Source: Phoronis australis | Lineage: Eukaryota; Phoronida; Phoronidae | DNA: 64,000 bases | NCBI GenBank assembly: GCA_002633005.1 | Contig: NMRA01000421.1 | Location: forward strand, 86,542 to 150,541 | Reading direction: 5' to 3' | The notes under the pieces: model-generated | What the model saw: only the letters and a program-made list of their open reading frames with translations | What the model was told of the DNA's origin: nothing | Databases searched by the model: none | Translations under genes and position numbers: made by a program | Shown: piece by piece, positions 35,871 to 45,858 of the stretch | Numbering within the stretch: the first letter of the stretch is position 1 | How the letters are laid out: every line of letters begins with the position of its first letter

Positions 35871-36210
35871 CGGGTACGTGACTGTCGTCTGCCATTTTTG
35901 GTGCAAGGTCTCCTTCTCGATCGCCTTCCGGGCGTTCTCGATCGCGGGTTGGCCGCGGTGATGGTAGAATATCTGAAACCCAACATTCCTCAGAAAAAGA
36001 ACGGAAACAAATAAATGAAAGCACACCTAGATCGATTGAAGAACTTGGTTCACAATGAAAACAAGAATACCGGTGTCTAGACCACGACTGAGACATCGGT
36101 GATGTGCGGCTATTCTTGACAACAACACCGATGATGCCTTCAGCAACACAATGCCTGGACACAGGGAAAACAATGACAACAAAACTGCAGATCACAATAA
36201 AGTCACACAA
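35871..36210 (-). CDS. Candidate small secreted protein exon with ERPExDREG motif
   Basis: The minus-strand frame opens MCDFIVICSFVVIVFPVSRH, a plausible signal peptide or membrane anchor. It passes SYSCFHCEPSSSIDLG-like sequence and reaches SPRPTRDRERPEGDREGDLA, ending at a good donor (CCCG|GTGAGT, GT at 35870). An internal acceptor (TTGGGTTTCAG, AG at 35974-35973) offers an alternative 102-base exon 35972-35871. The ERPExDREG block is shared with the inverted exon at 32479-32559. No known family was recognised. Conservation of the same reading frame in two diverged copies is the only evidence for coding. Confidence 0.35.
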
Positions 36211-37838
36211 GATGAGCGTTCATGATGAGTTTACCGCGTCTCTTGATCAAATAAAATAAAGTACATTTATCAGGCATTTCCATTTGTCGTCATCGCGAAA
36301 ATTGTAAATGTATAATCCGTACTATTGCGTTAGCCTAGCCACTTGTGTACTTCAAACAGACACAAAATGTGGGGCACGGGGATATTTTATTTCAGGTTTG
36401 TGACCACCAACGGGCGGTTTTAAATTTGAGACGACTAGATTGAACCGTGTGGCTTGGTCAAGACTCGCAGGGACAGGGTAGCCTATTACATGTAGTTTCG
36501 ACCTCGGCGTGTGCATGGATACAGTGGGTGAGGTTGAGGTCAGTGGATAAACCTTTCCGTAGCTCTGTGAAATGGTGTGGTCGGTGGGTGGTTGTTAATT
36601 CAATAACACTCCCATTTCATATTCTTTGGCAAATATACTTCCTCACTATCCCGTATTCATAAGACAATTCCAGTATCGCATTTGAAGAAAATCTAAAAGT
36701 GTATTAGAACACCACTGCGTATGATAACCGAAGTATCGTGTATTTTTCTTACAAATTACACTTGAATCCAAAACGGTTTATATTTGAAGTAGTGAACTTT
36801 CGGAGTAGCAAAAATTTGGAGTTATGGATCTTCGGCTGCTCTTGTGTTTATTTGTCTATGAACAAAAGTTCCACATGCAAGAAAGGTATGTTTTCAATTG
36901 TAGCTAGCTGGATAAGTACATGTATCTGCTACATGTATGCACAAGATTCGAGAATTAACAATTATCAGTGTATTTTAAAACAAAAATGGCAAACTGAACA
37001 AGCACATACATACAAAGAAACAACATTGCAATGGAGTCCATAATCAGGCATATCACGTGCTGAATTTCGGAATTAGGTTCAATTCTCTCACTGAGTTTAT
37101 TGCTGAATGATTGCTTTTCACTTTTTTCAAAGGTAAAATAGACGGTCAGGCGGTTGGTTTCAGATGTTTTCTCTCTCCTGTAACAGAATAGTCGGAGAAA
37201 TATTACCAAATTATAAAAGAAAACACCGTAGACAAAACTACTTTTGTAAGGCAGAACATACTTGACGTTTCATGTTTATGTGTAAAAACTAATAATCCCT
37301 ATACCCAAGTTTTATTTAATATCTGAATTAAAATATGTGGAACAGGCTAAAGGGGATTTAACAATGTGCATTTTTCATGACACTTAAAATGTGCTTCTTA
37401 TCTCAACAAGTAAAATTCATTCTAGGTGTAAATTTTTATTCCAATGCAATGTTACAACATTCACTGAGTTAAGGCTTATTCATGTTAATTCGGTAACTTA
37501 CATGTATCTGGTAGTCCTGGGGGTGGGGTCCGCTATAAAATATGGAAACTCACTCTTCTAGAGAATTTTATTGGACACATCATAGTTTTGAAGAGAAACC
37601 GCTGTGAGAAAGTCACCCTTGACTTCTGAGCGTCATGTACCTTACACCTCTTATATTGGGCGCACTCCCACCCAGGACAATATGAATATGTGCTGCTAGA
37701 TACCCGGCATCCGAGTCCTGGGTGAGTTTCCTAAAAGAAACACTTAGCTCCACTCAATAAACCCGTTATTCATCGGGGTAACTGGTGGGGATAACATCAC
37801 CGAACGATGTCGTTAGAAACTGATTGCTAAAAACTTAC
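36211..37838. other. Intergenic, no gene seen
   Basis: It is AT-rich with short unrelated frames. A modestly GC-richer patch (36430-36600) has no recognisable motif. Confidence 0.4.
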
Positions 37839-38069
37839 CAAGCAATGTTTTTGTAGTCTCTCAATGGAAATGCATAGTCATACAGTACACAAAGGGCTTC
37901 AGCATCCACACACTTTTTATCAGTTGGTTGACCCTTTTGACCGCAATTGTCCACGAATATAGTAACCTTAGGTCTTTTGGGAATTTGTGGCCACCTGTCG
38001 AAGACTTGCACCACAGAAAATAGCAATAATAAGGCTTAGCGCGACGACGTATTTTGATATCAATTCCAT
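37839..38069 (-). CDS. Candidate exon: signal peptide plus cysteine-containing segment, frame-shifted
   Basis: From the ATG at 38069 the minus strand reads MELISKYVVALSLIIAIFCG, a typical signal peptide, in one frame. A different frame then carries PKVTIFVDNCGQKGQPTDKK and AEALCVLYDYAFPLRDYKNI up to a perfect donor (GCTTG|GTAAGT, GT at 37838). The two frames overlap near FCGAS/VVQVFDRW. Either there is a one-base frameshift (pseudogene or sequencing error) or the first frame is coincidental. The product is unknown. Confidence 0.3.
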
Positions 38070-38461
38070 CTTTTACCAGTTGTTTACATACAGACAGCAA
38101 CGCATGCGCAATTCAATCACCACTAGTACAGCAGCGACACCGCGTGGAGAATTCTCCGAATAGCCTCATTAAGCGGCTTGGTTTACGAAAACGCCAGTAG
38201 CCTAGTTTCGGGGTATATCAAACTTCCATCGAATCCTCTGCCAAAGTGACCGTAGACACAGTTCACAATAGATAGCTTTGACAACACCGTAAACGACGTG
38301 TTAGATTGGCATTCTTTGCTTACTGCGTCACAACGTTGGCCAACATTCACTCTTGTCACACAGAGAGTAACAACGGGGAGACAGTTGATCTCGAGTAAGT
38401 GTACAGCGTGCGTTTTAATTGCTAATTTATCGTAAACGGTTTTGAAATTGGTGCGCCTTTT

Positions 38462-38721
38462 AAAAAAACGATTCATTTAAATCGTCTGGGCTTGACATGT
38501 TTCGGCGTTAGTTAAAACACCATCCTCAGAAGCAAAATAGTGGCCACCTTGTTAGACCCAACAACAAGTGATGATTCTGCTATACATGTGTACTTCTCTG
38601 TAACTGACTGTGTATCATTACTTGTTGTCGGGTCGAGCAATGTGGCCACTGCTTTGCTTCAGAGGATGATAATTTAATAAACCCTGAAACGTGTCAAGCT
38701 GATTTAAATCTATCGTTGTTT
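38462..38721. mobile_element. 260-bp hairpin (foldback) element
   Basis: Left-arm sequence (AACGATTCATTTAAATCG, CACCATCCTCAGAAGCAAAA, GTGGCCACCTTG) matches the reverse complement of the right arm (TTTAAATC, TCATCCTCTGAAGCAAAGCA, GTGGCCACATTG) over about 125 bases per arm, meeting near 38590. A second, shortened copy is at 41112-41226. The region 38070-38461 to its left shows no firm gene. Confidence 0.7.
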
Positions 38722-39534
38722 CTAAATCCACCGCTGTTTTTATCAACTTTTTAATGTTTTTAGAAAGTTTAGCCATCGAAGAGATGGTGGAGCTTAACTC
38801 CTGTGGGCTTGTTTCAATATTTGAAATATGACCTTTGCTCTGAAGCCTTCACAGAAATGAATACTCATGTTTCGTTTAAAAAATCTCAATTTCGTTGGTT
38901 TCATGAAAATAAACAGGAATATCTGATGAGATTTATGAAACACCATTCTTCTGGATTTGTATGCCTGGGCTGTCGATTGTTCGATTGTTTTCACCTGGGG
39001 CACATAATACACTCGATCATTGCACCTTTGGACCCCTCCTCCCGGTCCCCAGCCACTCTCCTACAGCCGCCACCTATTTACCGCGCCTGCAACGCTACTG
39101 TGGCACCCAGGAGCAACTGCCCCACATCCCCGAGCCCACCGGATATGTGTGCCAGGATGTAAGCAAAAGTTTAGAAACATTTTTTCCGACAAGGATTGCA
39201 ATAATACCCAGGCAGGTGGGCTTGACCGAAAGAATGACGGGAAAGCAACTAAGGGCGGTGTATACCCGGGTGGGTATAGTAAAACCAAGCACTGCTATAT
39301 ATTAATTGAATGACATAAATATTTGCCACTTGAAGAACTAAAAAGGTGGATTTTGCGTGATAAAAGTAAGAATTAATACACCTATTGCTTCATGGGAGAT
39401 TGGTTTTATTTTTCAGCTATTTAAATTCACTTACATGTAACTTGTCAAATAATATTAACGTGGACACGATGGAATATCTACGCAGATGATAAAATTTCTA
39501 TATCCCTTATTAACTTAAACCATGCTGTGTTATA
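38722..39534. other. No firm gene; GC-richer patch at 39010-39290
   Basis: A plus-strand frame (38961-39305) includes TAATYLPRLQRYCGTQEQLP with higher GC content than its surroundings. Three overlapping frames are open here and I recognise no domain. It could be an old exon or an insertion. Confidence 0.25.
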
Positions 39535-40100
39535 ATAAATCAATTTTCGAACACGTGTTTCCTGACCAACTGAAAATTACAAAGATAGTTCCTGTCTTTA
39601 AATGTGATGACCCAACTGTTGGGAAGTTATCGTTCTATTTCAATTTTACCTTGTGTTTCCAAGAGTTTTGAAAAAGTTGTTTATACTCAGTCACACATTT
39701 ACGTTTTGTAAATAGCTTATTTAATTACTCACAACATGAAATATGGAAAGTAATAACACGCCAGTTGCACTTTTCCTTGATCTTTTAAAGGGTTTCGATC
39801 CAATTAATTATTCGCTTGCAAGAGAAGTTGAAATTTATGGTTGCAATTCATCTTTAGAATCCTTTCGTAATTAACCACCCAATCGTTCTCAGTTTGTTGA
39901 AATGTAAAGTGTGAGTTTTGAAAAAGTTGTTTAACTCAGGTATATACTTAGTTTTTAGAAAACAGTTTATTTAATTCCTCACAATATGGTTTTCGTAATG
40001 GGCATTCTACAGAGTTGGTTGAAATTTTAGATAGAATTGTTAAGAGTATGGAAAATAATAACACACCTTCATTTTTCAAAGGGTTTCAATTCAATTATAA
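39535..40100 (+). pseudogene. LINE (CR1/Jockey-like) reverse transcriptase relic with internal duplication
   Basis: The plus-strand reading gives FPDQLKITKIVPVFKCDDPT, a decayed 'NYRPISILPxxSKxFEK' block, and PVALFLDLLKGFDPINYSLA, then a second start of the same region at about 39915. There QYGFRNGHSTELVEILDRIV is readable before a break. These are the thumb/finger motifs of non-LTR reverse transcriptases ('QxGFRxxxST', 'FLDLSKAFDxI'). The block from GTTTTGAAAAAGTTGTTTA onward appears twice (39665 and 39915). The first copy lacks about 62 bases covering the GFRNGHST part. It has many stops and is dead. Confidence 0.75.
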
Positions 40101-40121
40101 ATGTTGCAGATATAGTGCACA

Positions 40122-40362
40122 CTCTGAGCCTCTGGTTCACGTGAGACTTTGCTTAAAAGTGAGCCTCTGGTTCAAGTGTGCCTCTGGTTCAAGTGAGCCT
40201 CTGGTTCAAGTGAGCCTTTGGTTCAAGTGAGCCTCTGGTTCAAGTGAGCCTCTGGTTCAAGTGAGCCTTTGGTTCAAGTGAACCTCTGGTTCAAGTGAGC
40301 CTCTGGTTCAAGTGAGTCTCTGGTTCAAGTGAGACTCTGGTTCAAGTGAGTCTCTGGTTTAA
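40122..40362 (+). repeat. 17-bp minisatellite, about 13 copies
   Basis: The unit is GTGAGCCTCTGGTTCAA with variants (CTTTGG, GTCTCT, AACCTC). It abuts the LINE relic and probably grew from its 3' part or insertion boundary. Confidence 0.95.
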
Positions 40363-40455
40363 GACATTATGCATTTCTAAAATTGAAAATTTATTCATGG
40401 CTGACGCTATCAAATTATTTATTATTCAATCAATCAATAATCATTTATTTCAGTG

Positions 40456-40881
40456 TCACTTAGCAATTGCTACACAGCCACAGCTTAGGCTTAACAGCCA
40501 CCATTTCCAAAGACAACGTACAAAAATAGGCAAGGCATACATGTATACAATTACAAAAAGAAAATCTGACCCACATCCCAAATCATTATTAATTAAGTAG
40601 AAAAATATCAACTTTTTTTGCCTGAGAAATTCATTATAATCAAAACCGATAACTAATTTAGTGACAATAGTGTTAGTTATCAAGAAAACAAACTGGTCCT
40701 GAATTCCTAGCTCACCAAATGAGGGGAAGACCAACATGACATTTGCAAATAATTCGGTTCTGAGATCAGTGTAGAGATCGCACGAGCAAAGGAAATGTAT
40801 TTCATCCTCGCATGAGGAAGTACAAAAGTCACACAAATGCTCTAAAACCAGAGTAAAATTACCGAAACGGCCAGTTTCCAC
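40456..40881 (-). pseudogene. LINE ORF2 C-terminal relic
   Basis: The minus-strand frame reads LEHLCDFCTSSCEDEIHFLC, then CDLYTDLRTELFANVM, matching the C-terminal 'CxxC ... EDExHFLxxCPxYxxLR' motif of many non-LTR retrotransposons. It continues to a decayed tail. It is opposite in orientation to the LINE relic at 39535-40100, so it is a separate insertion or an inverted piece. Confidence 0.65.
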
Positions 40882-41111
40882 TTTCAGCGGCCAGACTCCA
40901 CATCTAAATTGAGAAAAGAGGGAAATCCTTTCTCTAGAAATGCCCGTGTTTTAATGAAATTTTGTTTGATAATTAGTTTTAAATAATTTATAAGTTCTTA
41001 ACTTAGGTTTGCTCAAAATTTCACCTCTCCATTCAGGCTCCGAAAGATTCATCAGTTTCATTTTCGCATTTTGCAGGTCACAAGCTGACCTTTTATTGAG
41101 AACATATGTTG

Positions 41112-41226
41112 ATAAAAACAACGATTCATATAAATTAAGGTGGCCACTGTTTTTGCTTCTGAAGGTGGTGTTTCAATAAACGCCGAAAGCTGTCAAAACG
41201 ATTTAAATCCATCGTTGTTTTTATTA
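41112..41226. mobile_element. Shortened second copy of the hairpin element
   Basis: GATAAAAACAACGATTCATA followed by GGTGGCCACTGTTTTTGCTT and CGATTTAAATCCATCGTTGT reproduces both ends of the 38462-38721 element with most of the centre deleted. Confidence 0.6.
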
Positions 41227-42738
41227 ATATAAGCTGCTACTTGATATCATGGAGAAATATTGATATCAAGAGTTATGATGACATTTATATTCTCGTCATA
41301 TGCTGCAACCATCTTGTCGGACATCTTGAATTGTGAAAAGCCAGGCCAGTGTCAAGTCGACACTCGATATCATTCCAACCAGAACATAAATTTTAGTAAA
41401 ATGCCATAAAAAACATTGTAGGGTTCTATGGGAGTTTGAGGTTTTGCCACCAGTCTAAGAATAACGAATATTGCAACAAATGTTTAAGCACCTGAGCGGT
41501 AGTGTAGCACTAATCCACAGTTTACGTTGTCATAAAACATTTTCATAACTTGGTTTATTGGTACGCCCGTTGAATAATTGGTCAAATCGTTTGGATTGCT
41601 GTAGTCTCCACATAAGAACATAGTAATATTTCTGGTAATTACAAACATTAAATGGATTTTCATATCGGGATAAAGAGTTTAGAGAGAGGATCATTAATTA
41701 ATATCACATCCATTAAAATATTTGTTACCAATAAACAACAAGATTATGACAATTGGTGGAAACATTTTTTCCAAAAATGCAATTCAAGGACCTCATAGAT
41801 GTGATCGTACTAGCCAGTAGTACAAAAACAAACTTGATAAAGGCATGCAAAAACCTGTTCATTGGGAAACTGCTCTGATTCGATTAGGATGTTTGTAAAT
41901 ATGTATCCATCCTCGAAGTTGTGAGTTGCATTCATGGAAAGAAATGTCCTCCCCTCAAATCCTGTTGTAGGACTAGTCCCAGCATTGGCAGCAAAGTTAC
42001 GACAGCAAGGGGTAATTAGTGTTCAACCAAAATATGTTTCAAAAAACTAAAACTTACCTCAACACTGTCCATTCTTTTAGTTTCTTCACTGAAACCAAGC
42101 TGAAAGCAGGTTCTTATTACGTTGGAACTATTATATGATAAGCCCTGTCAAATTACCTTACAGACTATTTGAATGGCAACAATCCCTACTGTTCACGAGC
42201 CACAATATGGTAATTTAAAATAACCAGGAGTTGAAAACAGACTTGACTCAGGTGTAGAAGACCAATTTTGAAGATAGATAGAATGATACAGATAGTAGCT
42301 CCAGTCAGCAATGAACTCCCAAGCATCAGCCTACTCACATCTCAAATCACTAAACTGGACCTATGCGTAACAAAATGGAACAAAAAGGGAATAGAACCTC
42401 TACAGACTTGTTACAATAAATAACAAGGCTGAGTCTGATTTATAATCTGTGTAGCCGCTGGTTTTGCAGTTGAGATCTATCGAAATATTTTTACATGCCC
42501 TCTCTTGCAGTACGGTTCCTGTGAACAACCCTTTCCGGTTCTATAGTTACTTCTCGTTTTGTCGTCACGGAAAATTTGATCTTGTTTTTGTTTCATGTTG
42601 AAGTGTTACTAGTATCCCCGTACACAAGAATAAAAGCCCCAGAGAGAATCACATTCACAGCAAATCTTGTAAAATCAGTTCTGGGATTTTTTCCTAGATC
42701 CTAATAACCTATTTGAAACTGTCGTGTGACGTCAGAAG
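41227..42738. other. Intergenic, no gene seen
   Basis: I see no coding, RNA or repeat feature beyond AT-rich simple stretches. Confidence 0.4.
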
Positions 42739-42960
42739 CTGTAGAAACTGAGTCATACAAAAGGTGCTTGGTTAAGATTTGCCATTCTCCTGAAGAAACA
42801 ATTCTACATCTGTATTGGGAATGTTTACTTGTTCAGCATTGGTTTTTGTCCCTCTTCAGTTAAATATTCTACCGCCTTGTTTGCAGGTGCAGGTGGTCAA
42901 AGTTGTTTTTTTGGCTAGGACTTAGGTTTTGTAGGGTTTGATAATGTTTCTATTTTGTTT
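42739..42960 (+). pseudogene. LINE ORF2 C-terminal relic, second type
   Basis: The plus-strand reading gives KRCLVKICHSPEETILHLYW, then ECLLVQHWF. This follows the 'C ... C ... PETIxHLFWECxxVQxFW' zinc-like motif at the end of many LINE ORF2 proteins. Downstream, a hydrophobic stretch also resembles the usual tail, ending in stops near 43020. It is short and degenerate. Confidence 0.5.
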
Positions 42961-45779
42961 GATATACTTGATTAGATTTCATATTGCTGTGCAACTATGT
43001 ACAGTACTTGTTGGATGAATTGATAAATATAGTTTCGATTCAACAAATTACCTGATGTCCTTCTTAGGTTTTCAAAATAGCGTCCCTAAGATTTTAAGTT
43101 CCTGTGGAATCGGGATGGAACAGCATATTAAGTCCAAATCTGCCCTAGATCGTACTCCGTAACACGAACACGCATGTTGTTGTCACGTGATGTTTGTTTT
43201 GAAGTTCGTCAGCGTATTGTGTGAGAGAACGAGCGCATGCGTGTCATCAGTGTTCATTTGCCAGAGTAAACGCGATGTAATGACCTACTGTTGGTGTGCT
43301 TTGTAACAAAGGAAATTAACACCAGCAGTAAAGCGGAATGTGTTTTATATGCACTAACTGCGAGGCGATACCGAAGCTAGTTTACAGTGAAACAACACGT
43401 GTAGTTGAGACAAAAGGTCATATGTATTATGACAACCTTAACTACTACAGATATCAGTAATTACAAAGGTTGTATAACATGTTGAACTTGTTGACCTCAT
43501 CTGCTAAAAACGTTCGAGAATTTTCTCGGTGAGGCCGATGTCACTGAGTCGTCGGGTAATTGGATGCGTGACAGTCTAACAGTTATTTTGCGGTAGATTT
43601 GGGGGGTGTAAGGTGCGGAAATGTTCACTACTAGTGGGTCAATTTGACTTTAAAAACACCAGTGACTAATTTAATTTCCCCTTAAAAATTAACGCAAACG
43701 TTTTTTACGGTGTCAGAAACTTTCAGAAATATGTGCCAGTATTTATTTCTTGCCGATGCTATGCTAGCCGTTTCCGTCATGAATAGATAGTTCTCGAAGA
43801 CTAATCTTGGTGACAGAATTCTTGAATTTTTAGTCTTCGATTCGCGGTTTCGATTCCTGTTGACTGGAAGAAGAAGATCTGTAGGCCTACGGGAAAGACA
43901 CAATACAGTCCCTTTGACAAGTACGCTGTTCTGAAAGGCCAGACCATAATAAAACACGTCTCTTGCAAGATCAGCAAAACTTGCGTTCTCTAGTTTTGAA
44001 GCACGGCGGAAGCTTGAAGTGCATAGTCACGGCTAAATACAGGCTTAGCGCACACAATGATTTTTTCAGGACTGTCGAATTTTATTGATAAATTGAAGAC
44101 GTTACTGTAGACGTTTAGAACTGTAGGTAAGGCATTTTTCGCATGTGCATGGCGTTCATGGACTGGATGCTTATTTTACCAAAGTTCTCAAACGCGTGGG
44201 GGCGCTTATTAGGGCAAATACGGTAAAGCTACCCCTGAGTTACGATGAGGAGATATTTTGAGAAATTTGCACCAACACTTGATCACGGCAACTTACACGT
44301 AGTAAATAACGGCAACAGCCCACTTTCGCTCAGTACAGCATCGTTTGAGCATGAATTAGCTACAGACAAAACACGCTTACAAAATTTAATATGCACTTGT
44401 TCTATCATGTTGTATTCTTGTAAGCCCCAATTTAACATGCACTTTTTCTATCCAGTTGTATTCTTGTAAGCGCCATCTTTCGGCTCCATAAGACAAGGTA
44501 GAGTAAACCATTTCATTTAACCAACTGTTAGTACGCATGCAGACCCTTTGACCCCTTACGAAATTTGAAAGGGTCAGTGGAACCTTTTACGCTCTTGTTG
44601 ACTTGTGATGTAATACAGCTCAGACAAGATATGAAACTGCATGAATTGAAGTGACATAATCAGCCAAGTTTATGAATGCCGTTCAAAGTTAAACTTGCTT
44701 TACTTAGACTAGTTTTCAAGATAAGCAAGTCGTTTCATGAAGGCGGTTTTAAATCAACGTTTAGGTCTGTGTGGTCTTGTAAAATTTGGTTTGCCTCCAG
44801 GTTAAAGCAGGTGTAAACACAGATCAAATCTCCACGTTGCTGTCTAAAATAAGTAAAACAAGGGTAACAGCTAGTTCGACATGACTCTGAAAGTGGGAAA
44901 AAATCGCAGTAAAGTTTTAATTATATTTGTTCTTTTTAAATATTTTTTTTTAATTTTCAAAAAAAATCCAGTTTTGCCTCGATTTTTTTAAAACGTACCG
45001 TTATTATTATTAACCGTTCCCTAAGGTAATAATCTAGAACTCACCTGTTACAAAACTATTCAGAAAAATACTCAATATCAAACTGCAGAATCTGTGCATC
45101 TCAGCATCGTTAAAGTTTTTAAAATTATAAAGTATTAGAGCGATGTGTCCTACCTACCACCGCTGGGTCTTGTTTCCTTGTGCTGTGTAATGAATTTCAA
45201 TCGTAAAGTTACGCCTGCCTAGCCATTTTAGTTTCAGTTTTTGTATTATGGTTCTTTTTTAGTATAATATAATGTATAACGTATTCGTTCGTTCTTCCTT
45301 TGTTGTGCCAAACATGTTAAAGTTTAGGGTACATCATGCTTAATTTGTAATTCATTTTAGTTTCTCCCATTATTGCCTCAGTAGTTTATATTGTAATATC
45401 TAGTTATTTGTCCCTTGCACATGTATGCATTTTACATAGATATGTATAATATTTTTGTTGACACTAGAAACAGGTTGTTGTTTCGCTCATGGAGTGAGAT
45501 AAATTGTTGAAATGGATACTTTATTTTTGAATAACTAGATATGGGTGGCTTTCCTGCAAGCGGCTCCTCGGCATTTTGAAAGTCTCCTTGCCTTGTTTTC
45601 ATTTTTGAAAGTAATCAATAACTAGTATGCATAAAGTCTTAGTAAAACATTAGTTTAGTTGTTAACCTTTGGCTACTAGAAGTCCCACTCATGTCACTTA
45701 AAGTTGCGATTAGTAAGTTAGAACGACTTGTGTAGATGCATCACTATTTGTATTATGAATGGCTAAATAAACTATCTAT
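42961..45779. other. Intergenic; small duplication near 44391-44475
   Basis: There is no supportable gene. A roughly 45-base unit (TAATATGCACTTGTTCTATC ... GTATTCTTGTAAGC) occurs twice in tandem at 44391-44475 and keeps one plus-strand frame open by chance. Confidence 0.4.
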
Positions 45780-45858
45780 CTGTCCATCCATCCATCCATC
45801 CATCCATCCATCCACCCACCCATCCATCCATCCATCGATCTCGATCTGTCGATCTATC
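45780..45858. repeat. TCCA tetranucleotide microsatellite
   Basis: About 15 units of TCCA with a few TCCACCCA interruptions, grading into TCGATCTG words. Confidence 0.95.

Noticed and set aside
39061-39305. GC-richer open patch as a gene
   Set aside because: Three frames on the plus strand and two on the minus strand are open at once, so openness is not evidence; no domain is recognised.
40122-40362. CRISPR-like regular repeats
   Set aside because: The 17-bp units are contiguous with no spacers, and the genome is animal; this is a minisatellite.
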